64,000 nt of DNA from Actinomadura luteofluorescens (GCF_013409365.1 NZ_JACCBA010000001.1:4712001-4776000); one strand, 5' to 3'. Shown: positions 1-7,791, counted from the stretch's first letter. Translations and numbers: made by a program. Notes: generated by a model not told the origin, from the sequence alone.

Positions 1-116
1 TCCCCGCTCCGCCGGAAGTGCCGCGCGAGGACGTCCGCCTGGACGAGCTCCAAGGCGAACCCCAGGTGCGGGCGGGCGTTGACGTACGGAATGGTCGTGG
101 TGAGGTAAACGTCCAT
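1..116 (-). CDS. metG: Methionine--tRNA ligase, N-terminal fragment (cut by window edge)
   Basis: Only the first 38 complete codons lie in the window. The peptide begins MDVYLTTTIPYVNARPHLGF and continues with ALELVQADVLARH, the start of the Rossmann catalytic domain of class I methionyl-tRNA synthetases, which charge tRNA-Met with methionine in the cytoplasm. The HIGH-type signature reads HLGF, with Phe where the last His is usual; I believe some actinobacterial paralogues share this, but I cannot check the rest. The ATG at 116 follows a good GGAGG ribosome site at about 123-127. The gene is preceded by a candidate transcription attenuator (143-241), which suggests control by methionyl-tRNA supply. 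It is codirectional with, and downstream of, the SARP gene. Family assignment is fairly firm; whether it is the main or a second MetRS is unknown. Confidence 0.8.
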   Translation of the reverse strand, partial: MDVYLTTTIPYVNARPHLGFALELVQADVLARHFRRSG

Positions 117-142
117 GGGAGCCTCCGAAAGGGAACGGAGCC

Positions 143-175
143 CCAAAAGAAAAGAGGCCCCGCGTACAGGGCCTC
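143..175 (-). terminator. Rho-independent terminator in the metG leader
   Basis: On the minus strand the stem GAGGCCC/GGGCCTC (175-169 with 160-154) with an 8-base loop is followed by TTTTCTTTT (153-145). It lies between the leader ORF and the metG start and would stop transcription before metG unless an alternative structure forms. Confidence 0.7.
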
Positions 176-190
176 GGAAAACGTCCAGCG

Positions 191-241
191 TCAGCGACCC
201 CGCGAGCGGGGCATCATCACCTGTTCACTGGAAGTCGTCAT
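191..241 (-). CDS. 16-aa leader peptide with tandem Met codons
   Basis: The ORF reads MTTSSEQVMMPRSRGR and ends in TGA at 193-191. Codons 9 and 10 are both ATG, preceded by GTG. No strong ribosome site is visible; the TAGGCT element just upstream would place the transcription start near the ATG, so leaderless translation is possible, as is common in actinobacteria. Its position before a terminator and metG is what supports it; on its own it would not be called. Confidence 0.55.
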   Translation of the reverse strand: MTTSSEQVMMPRSRGR

Positions 242-295
242 GCGCACAGCCTAACCGAGGAACCGCCGGAAGGCCCGCCGATATCCGCGCCCCGG

Positions 296-2248
296 TCATG
301 CGGTGAGGGCGCTGGCGAGATCGTCCAGATGGCGGGAGACCGGGCCCAGCGTGAGCAGGCCGCTCTGTGCGCCGGCGAGCTCGCCCGCGGCAGGGACGAG
401 TTCGTCATGCGCGCGCCGCATCGCCGCTTGGTCGCCCACGGCGATGGCGGCCTGCGCGGTGAGGCACCACAGGGCTTCGAACAGCAGGTCCCGCGGCGGT
501 TCCGGGACGTCCCGCAGCGCTGCGGCGGCCTCGCCCGGCGCACACCCGCGCGCCAGGAGCACCAGGGGACGAGCCCAGGGCAGGTACGGCCCCCAATCGG
601 CCGGCTCGGTCTGAGCGGGGCGCCGGTGCTGGACGCGCAGGCAGAGGAGGGCGAGCGGCAGCAAGCCGCTTTCCAGACCGGGCATGCCGCAGCCCTGCAT
701 GCGCGCCGCGGCGTCCTGGTAGGCCTTTTCCGCCTCCTCGAACGATGCCGTGCCGGACGCGGCGACCCGCAGAGCCCGGTACCAGGTCGTGAAGACGCCG
801 ACCAGAGGACGCTCGTGCCGCTCGGCCAGGCCATCGGCGGCGGCCGCATGCCGGTCGGCCCCGTCGAAGTCGCCGAGCGCACTGCGGGCCTGGAGCCGGA
901 TGAGGTGTCCGAGCACCTCGTAGCTCGACAGGTCGCCCCGCACCGCCAGGTCCACCAGCTCCGCGCCGATCCCGTCCCGCCGCGGGGCCAGCCCCGCCCG
1001 GTCGAACGCCTGCATGAACGCGCCGTTCAGCGCGAACGCCAGGAGAGCCGGATCGTCCAGCTCGCGGGCCGTCCGGACCGCGTCCCGCGCCGCCTCGCGC
1101 CCGCGGTCGCCGCGCGTGCCGCGCGACTCCAGCGCGACCGTGGCCAGCAGACGGGCCCGCGCGGCGCCGTGCCCGTGCGGCAGCCGGGCGAGGGCGCGCT
1201 CGGCCGCCGCCACCACCCCGGCCGCCTGGCGCGGATCGTCCGACCGGGTCCAGATCGCCGGGACGTCGAACGCGCCGATCACCCGGGCGGTCAGCTCCGC
1301 GTCGCCCAGCTCCTCGGCCGCCGTGATCACCGCCAGGCGCTGCTCGCGGGCCGCCTCCAGGCCCCCGGCGCCGGTCAGCGCAAGGCTCCGCAGGAGCCCG
1401 ACCGTCGACTCCAGCCGGACCCGAGCTCCGGACGCCACGGTGCGGTCGTACGCCTCGGCCGCCTGCGCCCACACACGCGAAGCCGCGTCCCGCGCGGGTT
1501 CCAGGTGATCGGCCTGGCGGAGGATGTCCTCCTCCAGGCGGCGCATAGCCGGACTCGGGTCCAGCCCCAGTTCCTCGACCAGAAGCTTGCGCGCCCTCTG
1601 GAGGACCGCCAGCGCGTCCCCCTGACGCCCGGTCCGGTACAGGGCGAGGGCCAGCAGGCGCCAAGCGTCCTCCCGCCAGGGATGGTCGGTGACATGCGCG
1701 TCCAGGTCCGGAATCGCCTCGGCGGCCAGACCCTGCGCCAGCCGCGCCTCGGCCTTCCGCTCGACGGCGCGCAGCCGCAGCTCGGCCAGCCGGGAGTGCT
1801 CCGCCCGCGCCCACGGCTCGTCGGTGAACTCGGCATAGGCGGGCCCGCGCCACCAGCCCAGCGCCTCGTCCAGCGCGGCGGCCAGCTCGGCCGGCGGGCC
1901 GTCCGACGCCACGGCCCGCTCGAAACGCCAGGCGTCCACGGCGTCGGGCCCGGCGCGCAGCGCGTAGCCCGGACCCTCGGTGACCAGCAGCCGGGGCGGC
2001 GTCCGCGGCGCACGGTCCGGTTCGAGGACGCGCCGCAGGGCCGCCACGAAGGTGCGGACGGCCCCGACCGCGTCCGACGGCGGATCGGCCCACAGATCGT
2101 CCACGATCCGGGACACCGGCACCACCCGCCCGCGCGCGACGACCAGGCGGGCGAGGACGGCACGGTGCCGCGGCCCCTTCAGGGCGATCGCGTTCCCGGA
2201 CCCGTCCCAGGCGGTCACCGGCCCCAGCACCCCGAACAGGACCTCCAC
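296..2248 (-). CDS. AfsR/SARP-type transcriptional regulator with BTAD domain
   Basis: About 650 aa. The N-terminus (about residues 1-95) is an OmpR-like winged helix opening with VEVLFGVLGPVTAW, the usual start of SARP regulators. A bacterial transcriptional activator domain follows (about 100-245, ending in LGLDPSPAMRRLEEDIL), then a roughly 400-residue Ala/Leu-rich helical C-terminus that looks TPR-like. There is no NB-ARC ATPase motif, so it is a SARP with a helical sensor rather than full AfsR. Such proteins usually activate secondary-metabolite or stress genes by binding direct repeats near the -35 region. GTG 2248 is preferred because TATACC at 2262-2257 fits a -10 box for a leaderless start; ATG 2272 is the alternative. 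It is divergent from the hydrolase at 2306. The target genes are not evident. Confidence 0.85.
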   Translation of the reverse strand: MEVLFGVLGPVTAWDGSGNAIALKGPRHRAVLARLVVARGRVVPVSRIVDDLWADPPSDAVGAVRTFVAALRRVLEPDRAPRTPPRLLVTEGPGYALRAGPDAVDAWRFERAVASDGPPAELAAALDEALGWWRGPAYAEFTDEPWARAEHSRLAELRLRAVERKAEARLAQGLAAEAIPDLDAHVTDHPWREDAWRLLALALYRTGRQGDALAVLQRARKLLVEELGLDPSPAMRRLEEDILRQADHLEPARDAASRVWAQAAEAYDRTVASGARVRLESTVGLLRSLALTGAGGLEAAREQRLAVITAAEELGDAELTARVIGAFDVPAIWTRSDDPRQAAGVVAAAERALARLPHGHGAARARLLATVALESRGTRGDRGREAARDAVRTARELDDPALLAFALNGAFMQAFDRAGLAPRRDGIGAELVDLAVRGDLSSYEVLGHLIRLQARSALGDFDGADRHAAAADGLAERHERPLVGVFTTWYRALRVAASGTASFEEAEKAYQDAAARMQGCGMPGLESGLLPLALLCLRVQHRRPAQTEPADWGPYLPWARPLVLLARGCAPGEAAAALRDVPEPPRDLLFEALWCLTAQAAIAVGDQAAMRRAHDELVPAAGELAGAQSGLLTLGPVSRHLDDLASALTA

Positions 2249-2305
2249 GCCACCACGGTATAGCGCGCTCATCGGATGCTCATCCGCGCCCGGCAGCCTG
2301 GACGC

Positions 2306-3169
2306 ATGCCAACGATCAGCGATTTCGACTACCAGCGCGTCCCCGTCGCCGAGGGCGTGACCCTCAACGCGGCGGTCGGCGGATCGGGCTCCCCGATCGT
2401 CCTGCTGCACGGCTTCCCGCAGACCCACCTGATGTGGCGGCACGTCGCCCGCGACCTCGCCGCCGACCACACGGTCATCGTCCCGGACCTGCGCGGATAC
2501 GGCGAGAGCGACAAACCGTCCGACGGCTACTCCAAGCGGACCATGGCCGCCGACACCGTCGCCCTCGCCCGCGCCCTCGGCCACGACCGCTTCGCCCTCG
2601 CCGGCCACGACCGCGGCGCGCTCGTCGCGTTCCGCGCCGGCCTCGACCATCCCGGCACGATCACCCACCTGGCCTGCCTGGACGTCCTGCCGACCCTGGA
2701 CATGTGGGACGTCATGCACGGCGCGTCGGCCGCCGTCGGCTTCCACCTGTACCTGATGGCGCAGCCGCCCGGCCTCCCCGAGCAGCTGATCGCCGGGGCC
2801 TCGGACGCCTTCTTCGGCCACTTCCTCGACGCGTGGACGAACGACCCGTCCGCGATCCCGCCCGACGTCCGCGCCGCCTACCTGGAGGCGTGCCGTGCCG
2901 CCGTCCCGTCGATCGTCGCGGACTACCGCGCGTCCGCCGGCGTCGACGTCGACCACGACAAGGCCGACCGCGCCGCGGGCAACCGCCTGCGCATGCCCGT
3001 CACCGTCCTGCAGCAGGACTGGGGCGCGGCCCTCGGCTATGACGCCGTCGCGCTGTGGGGTTCCTGGGCGGCCGACCTCCAGCATGAGACCGTCACGTGC
3101 GGCCACTTCATGGCGGAGGAGGCACCAGCGGAGGTGGCGAAATCCCTCAGGGCGCTCCTGGACCGCTAG
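2306..3169 (+). CDS. Alpha/beta hydrolase, haloacetate dehalogenase-like
   Basis: 287 aa. Motifs in order: oxyanion-hole HGFPQTHLMW, DLRGYGESDKP, the nucleophile elbow GHDRGA, and a C-terminal catalytic His in TCGHFMAEE. An Asp nucleophile inside GHDRG is typical of haloalkane/haloacetate dehalogenases and soluble epoxide hydrolases rather than of Ser esterases, so hydrolysis of a carbon-halogen or epoxide bond is the best guess; the natural substrate is unknown. It is cytoplasmic, with no signal peptide. ATG 2306 is preferred over ATG 2276 because the conserved region begins soon after it. It is transcribed divergently from the SARP gene across a gap of about 57 bp, so the SARP may control it, although SARPs more often act on larger clusters. 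Confidence 0.85.
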   Translation: MPTISDFDYQRVPVAEGVTLNAAVGGSGSPIVLLHGFPQTHLMWRHVARDLAADHTVIVPDLRGYGESDKPSDGYSKRTMAADTVALARALGHDRFALAGHDRGALVAFRAGLDHPGTITHLACLDVLPTLDMWDVMHGASAAVGFHLYLMAQPPGLPEQLIAGASDAFFGHFLDAWTNDPSAIPPDVRAAYLEACRAAVPSIVADYRASAGVDVDHDKADRAAGNRLRMPVTVLQQDWGAALGYDAVALWGSWAADLQHETVTCGHFMAEEAPAEVAKSLRALLDR

Positions 3170-3194
3170 GGGACGCGGGGGCGGCCCCCTGCGG

Positions 3195-3323
3195 CTACCA
3201 GAAGGGAGGGCCGCCCTGCGTCGCCGCCCACACCCACACGTAGATGATGAAACCGGTCGCGACCAGCCCCACCAGGAGTTCCCAGTTGGGCGGCGACGCG
3301 CTCCGTCCACGCCTGCGGTTCAT
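3195..3323 (-). CDS. Small single-span membrane protein (42 aa)
   Basis: The ORF starts MNRRRGRSASPPNWE and then has one hydrophobic stretch, LLVGLVATGFIIYVWVWA, ending TQGGPPFW. A positively charged, Arg-rich N-terminus before a single transmembrane helix predicts an N-in topology. It lies between the hydrolase and the amidase and is not part of either. I do not recognise a family. The regular architecture, an ATG start and the clean fit to an otherwise empty 230-bp gap support its being real; the ribosome site is weak (GGACG at about -11). Confidence 0.55.
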   Translation of the reverse strand: MNRRRGRSASPPNWELLVGLVATGFIIYVWVWAATQGGPPFW

Positions 3324-3405
3324 GGCGATCGTCCGTTCGTCCGGTGTGCCTCGTTGTGACTGACCTAGCCGGAGGCGTCCCGGACAATCCCAGCAACGGG
3401 CAAAC

Positions 3406-4206
3406 TCAGCGAAGGTAGTTCTCGAAGCCCTCCGCCAGGGACTCGGCCATCAGCTGCCTGAACGCGGCACTGGACATCCTGGCCGCGTCACCCGCGTTCT
3501 TCATGTTCCCGCATTCGATGAACACGGCCGGCACCGTGGACATGTTCAGCCCACCGAGGTCGTCCCGCCGGTCGAGGCCGTCCTTGCCGAGGTAGCCGGC
3601 GTAGGGCATGCCGGTCCCCGACCGGTAGGCGTCACGGATCGCCTCTCCCAGCCGGGCGGAGGGTGCGACGATCCCCCTGTTCCTGCCCACCGGCAGGGGC
3701 AGGATGACGTGGAACCCGTGCTTGGACGCCGCCGCCCCGTCGCCGTGGATCGACAGAGCCGCGTCGGCGTGCGCGCGGTTCCCGATCGCCGCCCGCTCCG
3801 TGACGCACGGCCCCACGCCGGAGTCGCCGCCGCGCGTCAACGTCACCTCGGCGCCCCTGGCCCGCAGCATCTTCGCCAGCCGGTTCGAGACGTCCCAGGT
3901 GAAGGCGTGCTCGGCGTAGCCGTCCGCGGTGGCGGTGCCGGCCGTGTTGCAGGCCTTGCGGCCGTTCCCGACCCAGACCGGCTTGTTGATCACTTCCGGA
4001 TGGGCCGCGTTCCCGCCGTTGTGCCCGGGATCGATCACGATCACCTTGCCGCTGAGCCGTCCTGCCCCGGCGGAACCGACGCTTCGCGCGGCCGGTGGCT
4101 CGCTGCCCGCGGCCGACGCATGGCAGGCGACCAGCCCCAGGCAGGCCAGACCAGCGATCACGGGCTTCCTGGCGAGCTTTGCTCTCCCTCGGCTTCGGCC
4201 TTCCAC
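3406..4206 (-). CDS. N-acetylmuramoyl-L-alanine amidase (Amidase_3), probable lipoprotein
   Basis: 266 aa from GTG 4206. A basic N-region and hydrophobic core end in the lipobox LVAC (about residue 28), so the mature protein is probably lipid-anchored outside the membrane. The catalytic domain shows the Amidase_3 zinc and active-site motifs in order: VIDPGHNGGN, VTLTRGGD, ALSIHGDGA and VFIECGNMKN (His, His and the catalytic Glu). The enzyme cleaves the bond between MurNAc and L-Ala of peptidoglycan stem peptides during cell-wall remodelling. No ATG is available near the signal sequence; GTG 4206 gives a sensible basic N-region but lacks a clear ribosome site, so the start is uncertain. It is codirectional with and downstream of the secreted lipase, separated by a hairpin. 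Confidence 0.85.
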   Translation of the reverse strand: MEGRSRGRAKLARKPVIAGLACLGLVACHASAAGSEPPAARSVGSAGAGRLSGKVIVIDPGHNGGNAAHPEVINKPVWVGNGRKACNTAGTATADGYAEHAFTWDVSNRLAKMLRARGAEVTLTRGGDSGVGPCVTERAAIGNRAHADAALSIHGDGAAASKHGFHVILPLPVGRNRGIVAPSARLGEAIRDAYRSGTGMPYAGYLGKDGLDRRDDLGGLNMSTVPAVFIECGNMKNAGDAARMSSAAFRQLMAESLAEGFENYLR

Positions 4207-4244
4207 CCCGGATTTGTGCGCCGGCCTCCGCGCAGCTAAACGGA

Positions 4245-4273
4245 ACGGGCGGGAGGTCGTCCCTCCCGCCCGT
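4245..4273 (-). terminator. Hairpin between lipase and amidase genes
   Basis: A perfect 12-bp stem ACGGGCGGGAGG/CCTCCCGCCCGT (4245-4256 with 4262-4273) with a 5-base loop lies 17 bases downstream of the lipase stop on the minus strand. The longest T tract (4273-4276) is on the plus side; on the minus side the tail is GTTCCGTTT, so termination is probable but not textbook. Confidence 0.6.
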
Positions 4274-4289
4274 TTTGCCCAGCGTCGGA

Positions 4290-4961
4290 TCAGCTCTTCG
4301 TGAACTGGGCGATCGCGCCGAGGACCACCGTGTCGGCCAGGTAGCCGATGTGGGTCTGGCACACGACGTTGTGGTTGCTCGCGCCGTCCAGCCGCGTGCT
4401 GGTGTAAGGGATGATGATGCCGTCGCACGCCGAGTACCAGGTGGCGTACTGCGTGCTGCCGGGCGTCTCGTCCCCCGCGCTGATCTGCTGGATGAACGTC
4501 GACCCGGGCAGCATCTGCCGGCACGTCTCGTAGATCGTGCAGGCGGTGGCGTAGGTCGTCCCATGGTTGGCGCCCGCGATCGACGCCAGGTGCGCGACGT
4601 TCGGGTTCCCGTTCAGCACCTTCAGGTAGTACTGGCTGACCAGGCCGCCCATGGAGTGGTTGACGATGTCGACCTGCGAGGCGCCGGTCCGCGACTTCAC
4701 CTGGTTCACGTACGACGCGAGCCCCGCCGCGTTCTGCTTGTTGTCGCCGTAGGAGTTGTACTCGTAGGCGAACAACTGGTCGCTGCTGTAGCCCGCGGCA
4801 CGGAACACCGCCATGGCGGTGACCCAGTTGGACGCGTTGCCGGTGTACCCGTGCACGAACACCACGGGCCGCGGCCCTGCCGCCTGCGCCGGCGCGAGGC
4901 CGACTCCGAACGCCGCCAGCGCCGCGAACAACGCGACGAGGGAACCGAGAACCCTTCTCAT
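4290..4961 (-). CDS. Secreted triacylglycerol lipase / esterase
   Basis: 223 aa. A classic Sec signal peptide (MRRVLGSLVALFAALAAFG, cleavage after about AQA) precedes the alpha/beta-hydrolase motif PVVFVHGYTGN (oxyanion region) and the nucleophile elbow NHSMGGL, with an Asp and a His (SNHNVVC) later in the chain. The size and motifs fit the small secreted lipases of the Bacillus LipA/Streptomyces EstA type, which hydrolyse ester lipids outside the cell. Several Cys (CTIYETCRQ, SACDG, VVCQ) suggest disulfides. ATG 4961 follows a strong GGAGG site with 5-base spacing; the open frame continues upstream but that part lacks homology. It is followed by a hairpin and the amidase gene, so both products act on the envelope or exterior. 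Confidence 0.88.
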   Translation of the reverse strand: MRRVLGSLVALFAALAAFGVGLAPAQAAGPRPVVFVHGYTGNASNWVTAMAVFRAAGYSSDQLFAYEYNSYGDNKQNAAGLASYVNQVKSRTGASQVDIVNHSMGGLVSQYYLKVLNGNPNVAHLASIAGANHGTTYATACTIYETCRQMLPGSTFIQQISAGDETPGSTQYATWYSACDGIIIPYTSTRLDGASNHNVVCQTHIGYLADTVVLGAIAQFTKS

Positions 4962-5285
4962 GGAACCTCCAGGGGTGGGACAGCCAACGCCCCGGAGTCT
5001 GACCCGCGCCGTCCAGGCGGGCATCGGCGAAATCACCGGCCTTCGTCCGCACGACACCGATCACCGTCGCGGGACCTCGCCGTCCCGCCGTCAGCGCTTG
5101 CCGGTGCCTTCCCCGGGGAACCCCTGTGACCAGGCCAGGGTCGACCACTGACCCCCTCCAGGGCTCGTCCGTCGACAGTGGACGTGAAACCGGAGGGAGG
5201 CCCGTCCGGGCAGGCACACGGCGCCCGGAAGCCCTGGCAATCGCGGCCCTCAAGACCATCCCGTACACGCACGAAAGGCAGTCGC
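4962..5285. other. Intergenic region, divergent promoters presumed
   Basis: 324 bases between the divergent lipase and NAD-binding protein genes. I see no convincing coding sequence, RNA gene or repeat; both promoters should lie here. Confidence 0.5.
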
Positions 5286-6029
5286 ATGAAGATCGTCGTC
5301 ATCGGCGGCACCGGCCTGATCGGGTCGAAGCTGATCGCGAACCTCACCGCGCAGGGCCACGAGGCCGTCGCCGCGGCCCCGAACACCGGCGTCAACACCC
5401 TCACCGGCGAGGGCCTCGCCGACGTCCTCGCGGGCGCGTCGGTCGTGGTCGACGTGTCGAACTCCCCGTCCTTCGAGGACGAGGCCGTCCTGAACTTCTT
5501 CGAGACCTCGACCGGCAACCTGCTAGCCGCCGAGGAGAAGGCGGGCGTCGGCCACCACGTCGCCCTGTCGATCGTGGGCGCCGAGCGCCCGCCGGAGCGC
5601 GGCTACTTCCGCGCGAAGATCGCCCAGGAGACCCTGATCGAGAAGTCGCCGATCCCGTACTCGATCGTCCACGCGACGCAGTTCTTCGAGTTCACGAAGG
5701 CCATCGCCGACGAGGCGACCACCGACGGCAAGGTCCACATGGCCCCGGTCTTCTACCAGCCCATGGCGGCCGACGACGTGGCGGAGCAGGTCGCGAGGGT
5801 CGCGACCGCCTCCCCGCTGAACGGCCGGGCCGAGATCGCGGGCCCGGACCGCTACCGCATGGACGAGTTCTTCCGCGAGGCCCTGGCCATCCGGAACGAC
5901 CCGCGCGAAGTCGTCGCCGACCCGGACGCCCACTACTTCGGCGCTCCCCTGGAGGAGCACAGCCTCGTCCCCCTGGGCGACGCCACGCTCGGCAAGGTGC
6001 ACTACAACACCTGGCCCGGACGCCTCTGA
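5286..6029 (+). CDS. NAD(P)-binding protein, atypical SDR / NmrA-like
   Basis: 247 aa. The N-terminus MKIVVIGGTGLIGSKLI carries the GGTGxxG dinucleotide-binding motif of atypical short-chain dehydrogenases (SDR_a5/NmrA-like, as in ycf39-related and NAD-dependent epimerase-like proteins). The middle has SIVGAERPPERGYFRAK, in place of a canonical YxxxK active site, and a conserved SIVHATQFFEF segment. Proteins of this kind act as NAD(P)H-binding oxidoreductases or redox sensors; the substrate is unknown. ATG 5286 is preceded by AAAGG at a good distance, and the homology begins at once. It stands alone, followed by a roughly 190-bp gap and a hairpin shared with the minus-strand gene to the right. 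Confidence 0.82.
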   Translation: MKIVVIGGTGLIGSKLIANLTAQGHEAVAAAPNTGVNTLTGEGLADVLAGASVVVDVSNSPSFEDEAVLNFFETSTGNLLAAEEKAGVGHHVALSIVGAERPPERGYFRAKIAQETLIEKSPIPYSIVHATQFFEFTKAIADEATTDGKVHMAPVFYQPMAADDVAEQVARVATASPLNGRAEIAGPDRYRMDEFFREALAIRNDPREVVADPDAHYFGAPLEEHSLVPLGDATLGKVHYNTWPGRL

Positions 6030-6215
6030 AACACACGCCGCCACAAGAGACTCCCGATGTCCGAACGGCCCTTCGACCCGGTAGACGATTGCCCTCCGCA
6101 ACCTCCTGGGCGCCCTCGAAGCGCTGGAAGAGACTTCGGCTCCGGAGACTTCAGACCCGCCTGACCGCTTGCCGCGATCCCGGGCTGCGCCGACTGGGGC
6201 TCCCTCGCAAAGGGC

Positions 6216-6246
6216 GCCGCCCGCCTCATGGGGTGAGACGGGCGGC
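6216..6246 (-). terminator. Hairpin terminator downstream of the 80-aa membrane protein gene
   Basis: An 8-bp stem GCCGCCCG/CGGGCGGC (6216-6223 with 6239-6246) contains an inner CTCA/TGAG pair. It lies 28 bases past the stop of the minus-strand gene at 6275 and could also act from the plus side. The T-rich tail is weak. Confidence 0.5.
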
Positions 6247-6274
6247 GAAGGACGTCACGGCTACGGACGCAGGA

Positions 6275-6517
6275 TCAGAAGGGGGAGCGGCTGCGAGCGC
6301 GCCGTCCGGCCTCCCCGCTGCGGCCGACGGCACGCGAGGAGCTGCGGAACGGCTTGCTCAGCAGCCGCCCGAGCCCGCCCGGAGCCGAAGAACCCGCCCG
6401 GGACCCCACCCCCAGCGCGCGCTGCGTACCCCGCTGCGGATGCCGCGACAACCTCGGCAGCAGGAACGCCAGAACCAGCAGAACCGCACAGACTCCAACG
6501 ATCGCGACAATAACCAT
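6275..6517 (-). CDS. Small membrane protein, DUF6411-like
   Basis: 80 aa. An N-terminal helix VIVAIVGVCAVLLVLAFLLP is followed by a basic, Ser/Gly/Arg-rich tail (RLSRHPQRGTQRALG, PFRSSSRAVGRSGEAGRRAR). I recall a conserved actinobacterial family with this layout (DUF6411) of unknown function; the exact number is from memory. The topology would leave a long basic tail in the cytoplasm, perhaps contacting nucleic acid or membrane phospholipids, but that is speculation. ATG 6517 has AAAGGGCGGG upstream. It is transcribed alone and ends before a hairpin. Confidence 0.7.
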   Translation of the reverse strand: MVIVAIVGVCAVLLVLAFLLPRLSRHPQRGTQRALGVGSRAGSSAPGGLGRLLSKPFRSSSRAVGRSGEAGRRARSRSPF

Positions 6518-6696
6518 GAAACCCGCCCTTTCAGCCGTTTACGGTCAAAGCCGCTCTACCCGCACTTGCCCGAGGCATGCAGCCCGTCCCTCCGGAGTCT
6601 CCGCGGCACGACCCTCGACGGCCTGCCCCCGCCGGCCGCGCACGTGGAGCGCCGAAGCACCGAGCTCAGCGAAACCATCCGACGTCCCGAGAAGTC

Positions 6697-7578
6697 TCAT
6701 GCGGCCCGGGCAGGGGAGCGGAACACCTCACGGGAGTGCCACGCGATGTGCTGGTCTTCCACATCAGGGAAGGCCCTCTGCGGCGTGCTGATCGGGCGTC
6801 CAGCCAAAGCGTGAACCTGATGGCGGGCGGCCGGACCGCGCCCAACGAAGTGCACCGACACGGTGACCCTCCGGTCGTCGTTTATGCCGAGCGCGCCCTT
6901 GTCGAAAAGCTTGTGATGCAGCGCGCACAGGCAGATGCCGTTGGTGACATCGTCGGGCCCGTCGAAAGCCCACCACCGGACATGCGCGGCGTCCAGCCCG
7001 ACCGCGGTCCCGCTCAACCACCCGTCATAGCCGCAGAACGCGCACTGGTACTCATAGGCGACCATGACTTGCTCGCGGAAGGCACGGTCACGCCGCCGCG
7101 GGACCACCACCCCCGCGACCTCGCCCGACTCCAGGTCGATCCCGGCAGCCGCGCAAATGTCGTCGTGCAGCGAGGGTTCGAAGTTGACGTCCAGGATGGC
7201 GCGGCACAGTTGCGGGAGCAGCCGCGGGTCCTGACGCAACGCAGCCGCCAACTCACCACTCAGCTGCCCGCGTGCAGCCTGAGAACGCAGGACACCGACA
7301 TGGGGCCCAGGACTGGAACCGCCGTCAGCGGTCCGCACCTCCCACAAACCGTCGCTGGTCAGATAATGGAAGGGATAGGCGGGACTGGTCTTCCGGGGCG
7401 GCCCGAACTCCCGCAACAGCCCGGCGAGATGCTCCTCAACCTCGCTGTAGAACATCGGCGCCTCGCCGCACCTCTGAAAGTGCCCAAGCGCATACAGCAA
7501 CAGCAGCGGCTTATGCGGCGCCCGCTCCCCGCCCCGCGACCACCGGCGGACCCCCGTAACCCGCTCAACCCAATCCAC
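6697..7578 (-). CDS. Phosphorothioated-DNA-binding HNH restriction endonuclease (SBD-HNH, ScoMcrA/SprMcrA-like)
   Basis: 293 aa. The N-terminal half (about 15-150) has the sulfur-binding-domain pattern APHKPLLLLYALG (20-32), RKTSPAYPFHYL (62-73) and DGLWEV. The C-terminal half is an HNH nuclease: CAFCG (179-183), LDAAH (195-199), an Asn in the VTNGICLC segment (211-218) and HH (221-222), all key residues present. Known members of this type IV family (ScoMcrA of Streptomyces coelicolor, the shorter SprMcrA) bind DNA whose backbone carries a Dnd-type phosphorothioate and cut nearby. The length matches the short SBD-HNH class, without an SRA domain. The gene stands alone about 2.1 kb outside the element that carries dndABCDE, an unexpected pairing because the enzyme should attack self DNA modified by Dnd. 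Binding specificity cannot be read from sequence by eye. Confidence 0.85.
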   Translation of the reverse strand: MDWVERVTGVRRWSRGGERAPHKPLLLLYALGHFQRCGEAPMFYSEVEEHLAGLLREFGPPRKTSPAYPFHYLTSDGLWEVRTADGGSSPGPHVGVLRSQAARGQLSGELAAALRQDPRLLPQLCRAILDVNFEPSLHDDICAAAGIDLESGEVAGVVVPRRRDRAFREQVMVAYEYQCAFCGYDGWLSGTAVGLDAAHVRWWAFDGPDDVTNGICLCALHHKLFDKGALGINDDRRVTVSVHFVGRGPAARHQVHALAGRPISTPQRAFPDVEDQHIAWHSREVFRSPARAA

Positions 7579-7791
7579 CCCGGCACCCTACGGGCCCTGG
7601 ACGCCCACCCCGGCCTGTCATGAACAGCCGGCGCTGGATGCCAGAACACGCAAGATGCTGCGGAGGCTCACCAAGGACGATTCATCGCCCGAGGTACCCA
7701 GCACGGCCACGGCCTGGCACGACCACCCAGCCATTGGCTGACAGCGTTGCCATGGAGCGAAATGGCTGTACCGATGTTCTCTGCGGCGGCG

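Larger units (their letters stand above)
143..241 (-). promoter_or_regulatory. Candidate methionine-responsive attenuator upstream of metG
   Basis: Reading the minus strand from 241 to 143 there is a short leader ORF (191-241) with two adjacent ATG codons, a small hairpin CCCCG/CGGGG (198-202 with 207-211) directly after those codons, and then a terminator hairpin (154-160 with 169-175) followed by a T-rich tract. The GGGGTC of the leader can pair with the GGCCC of the terminator's 5' arm, giving an alternative antiterminator. A ribosome stalled at the Met codons would cover the first hairpin and favour antitermination; one that reaches the stop codon would let the terminator form. A TAGGCT -10-like hexamer sits about 8 bases before the leader ATG. 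Pairings were worked out by hand; regulation is inferred. Confidence 0.6.

Noticed and set aside
329..2263. Long plus-strand open frame (644 codons) opposite the SARP gene
   Set aside because: Its sequence is Arg/Pro/Gln-rich low complexity and the minus-strand frame encodes a clear SARP protein; it is an antisense shadow in high-GC DNA.
5126..6814. Plus-strand frame of 562 codons over the NAD-binding gene and beyond
   Set aside because: Out of frame with the real gene and Arg/Pro-rich; no motif.
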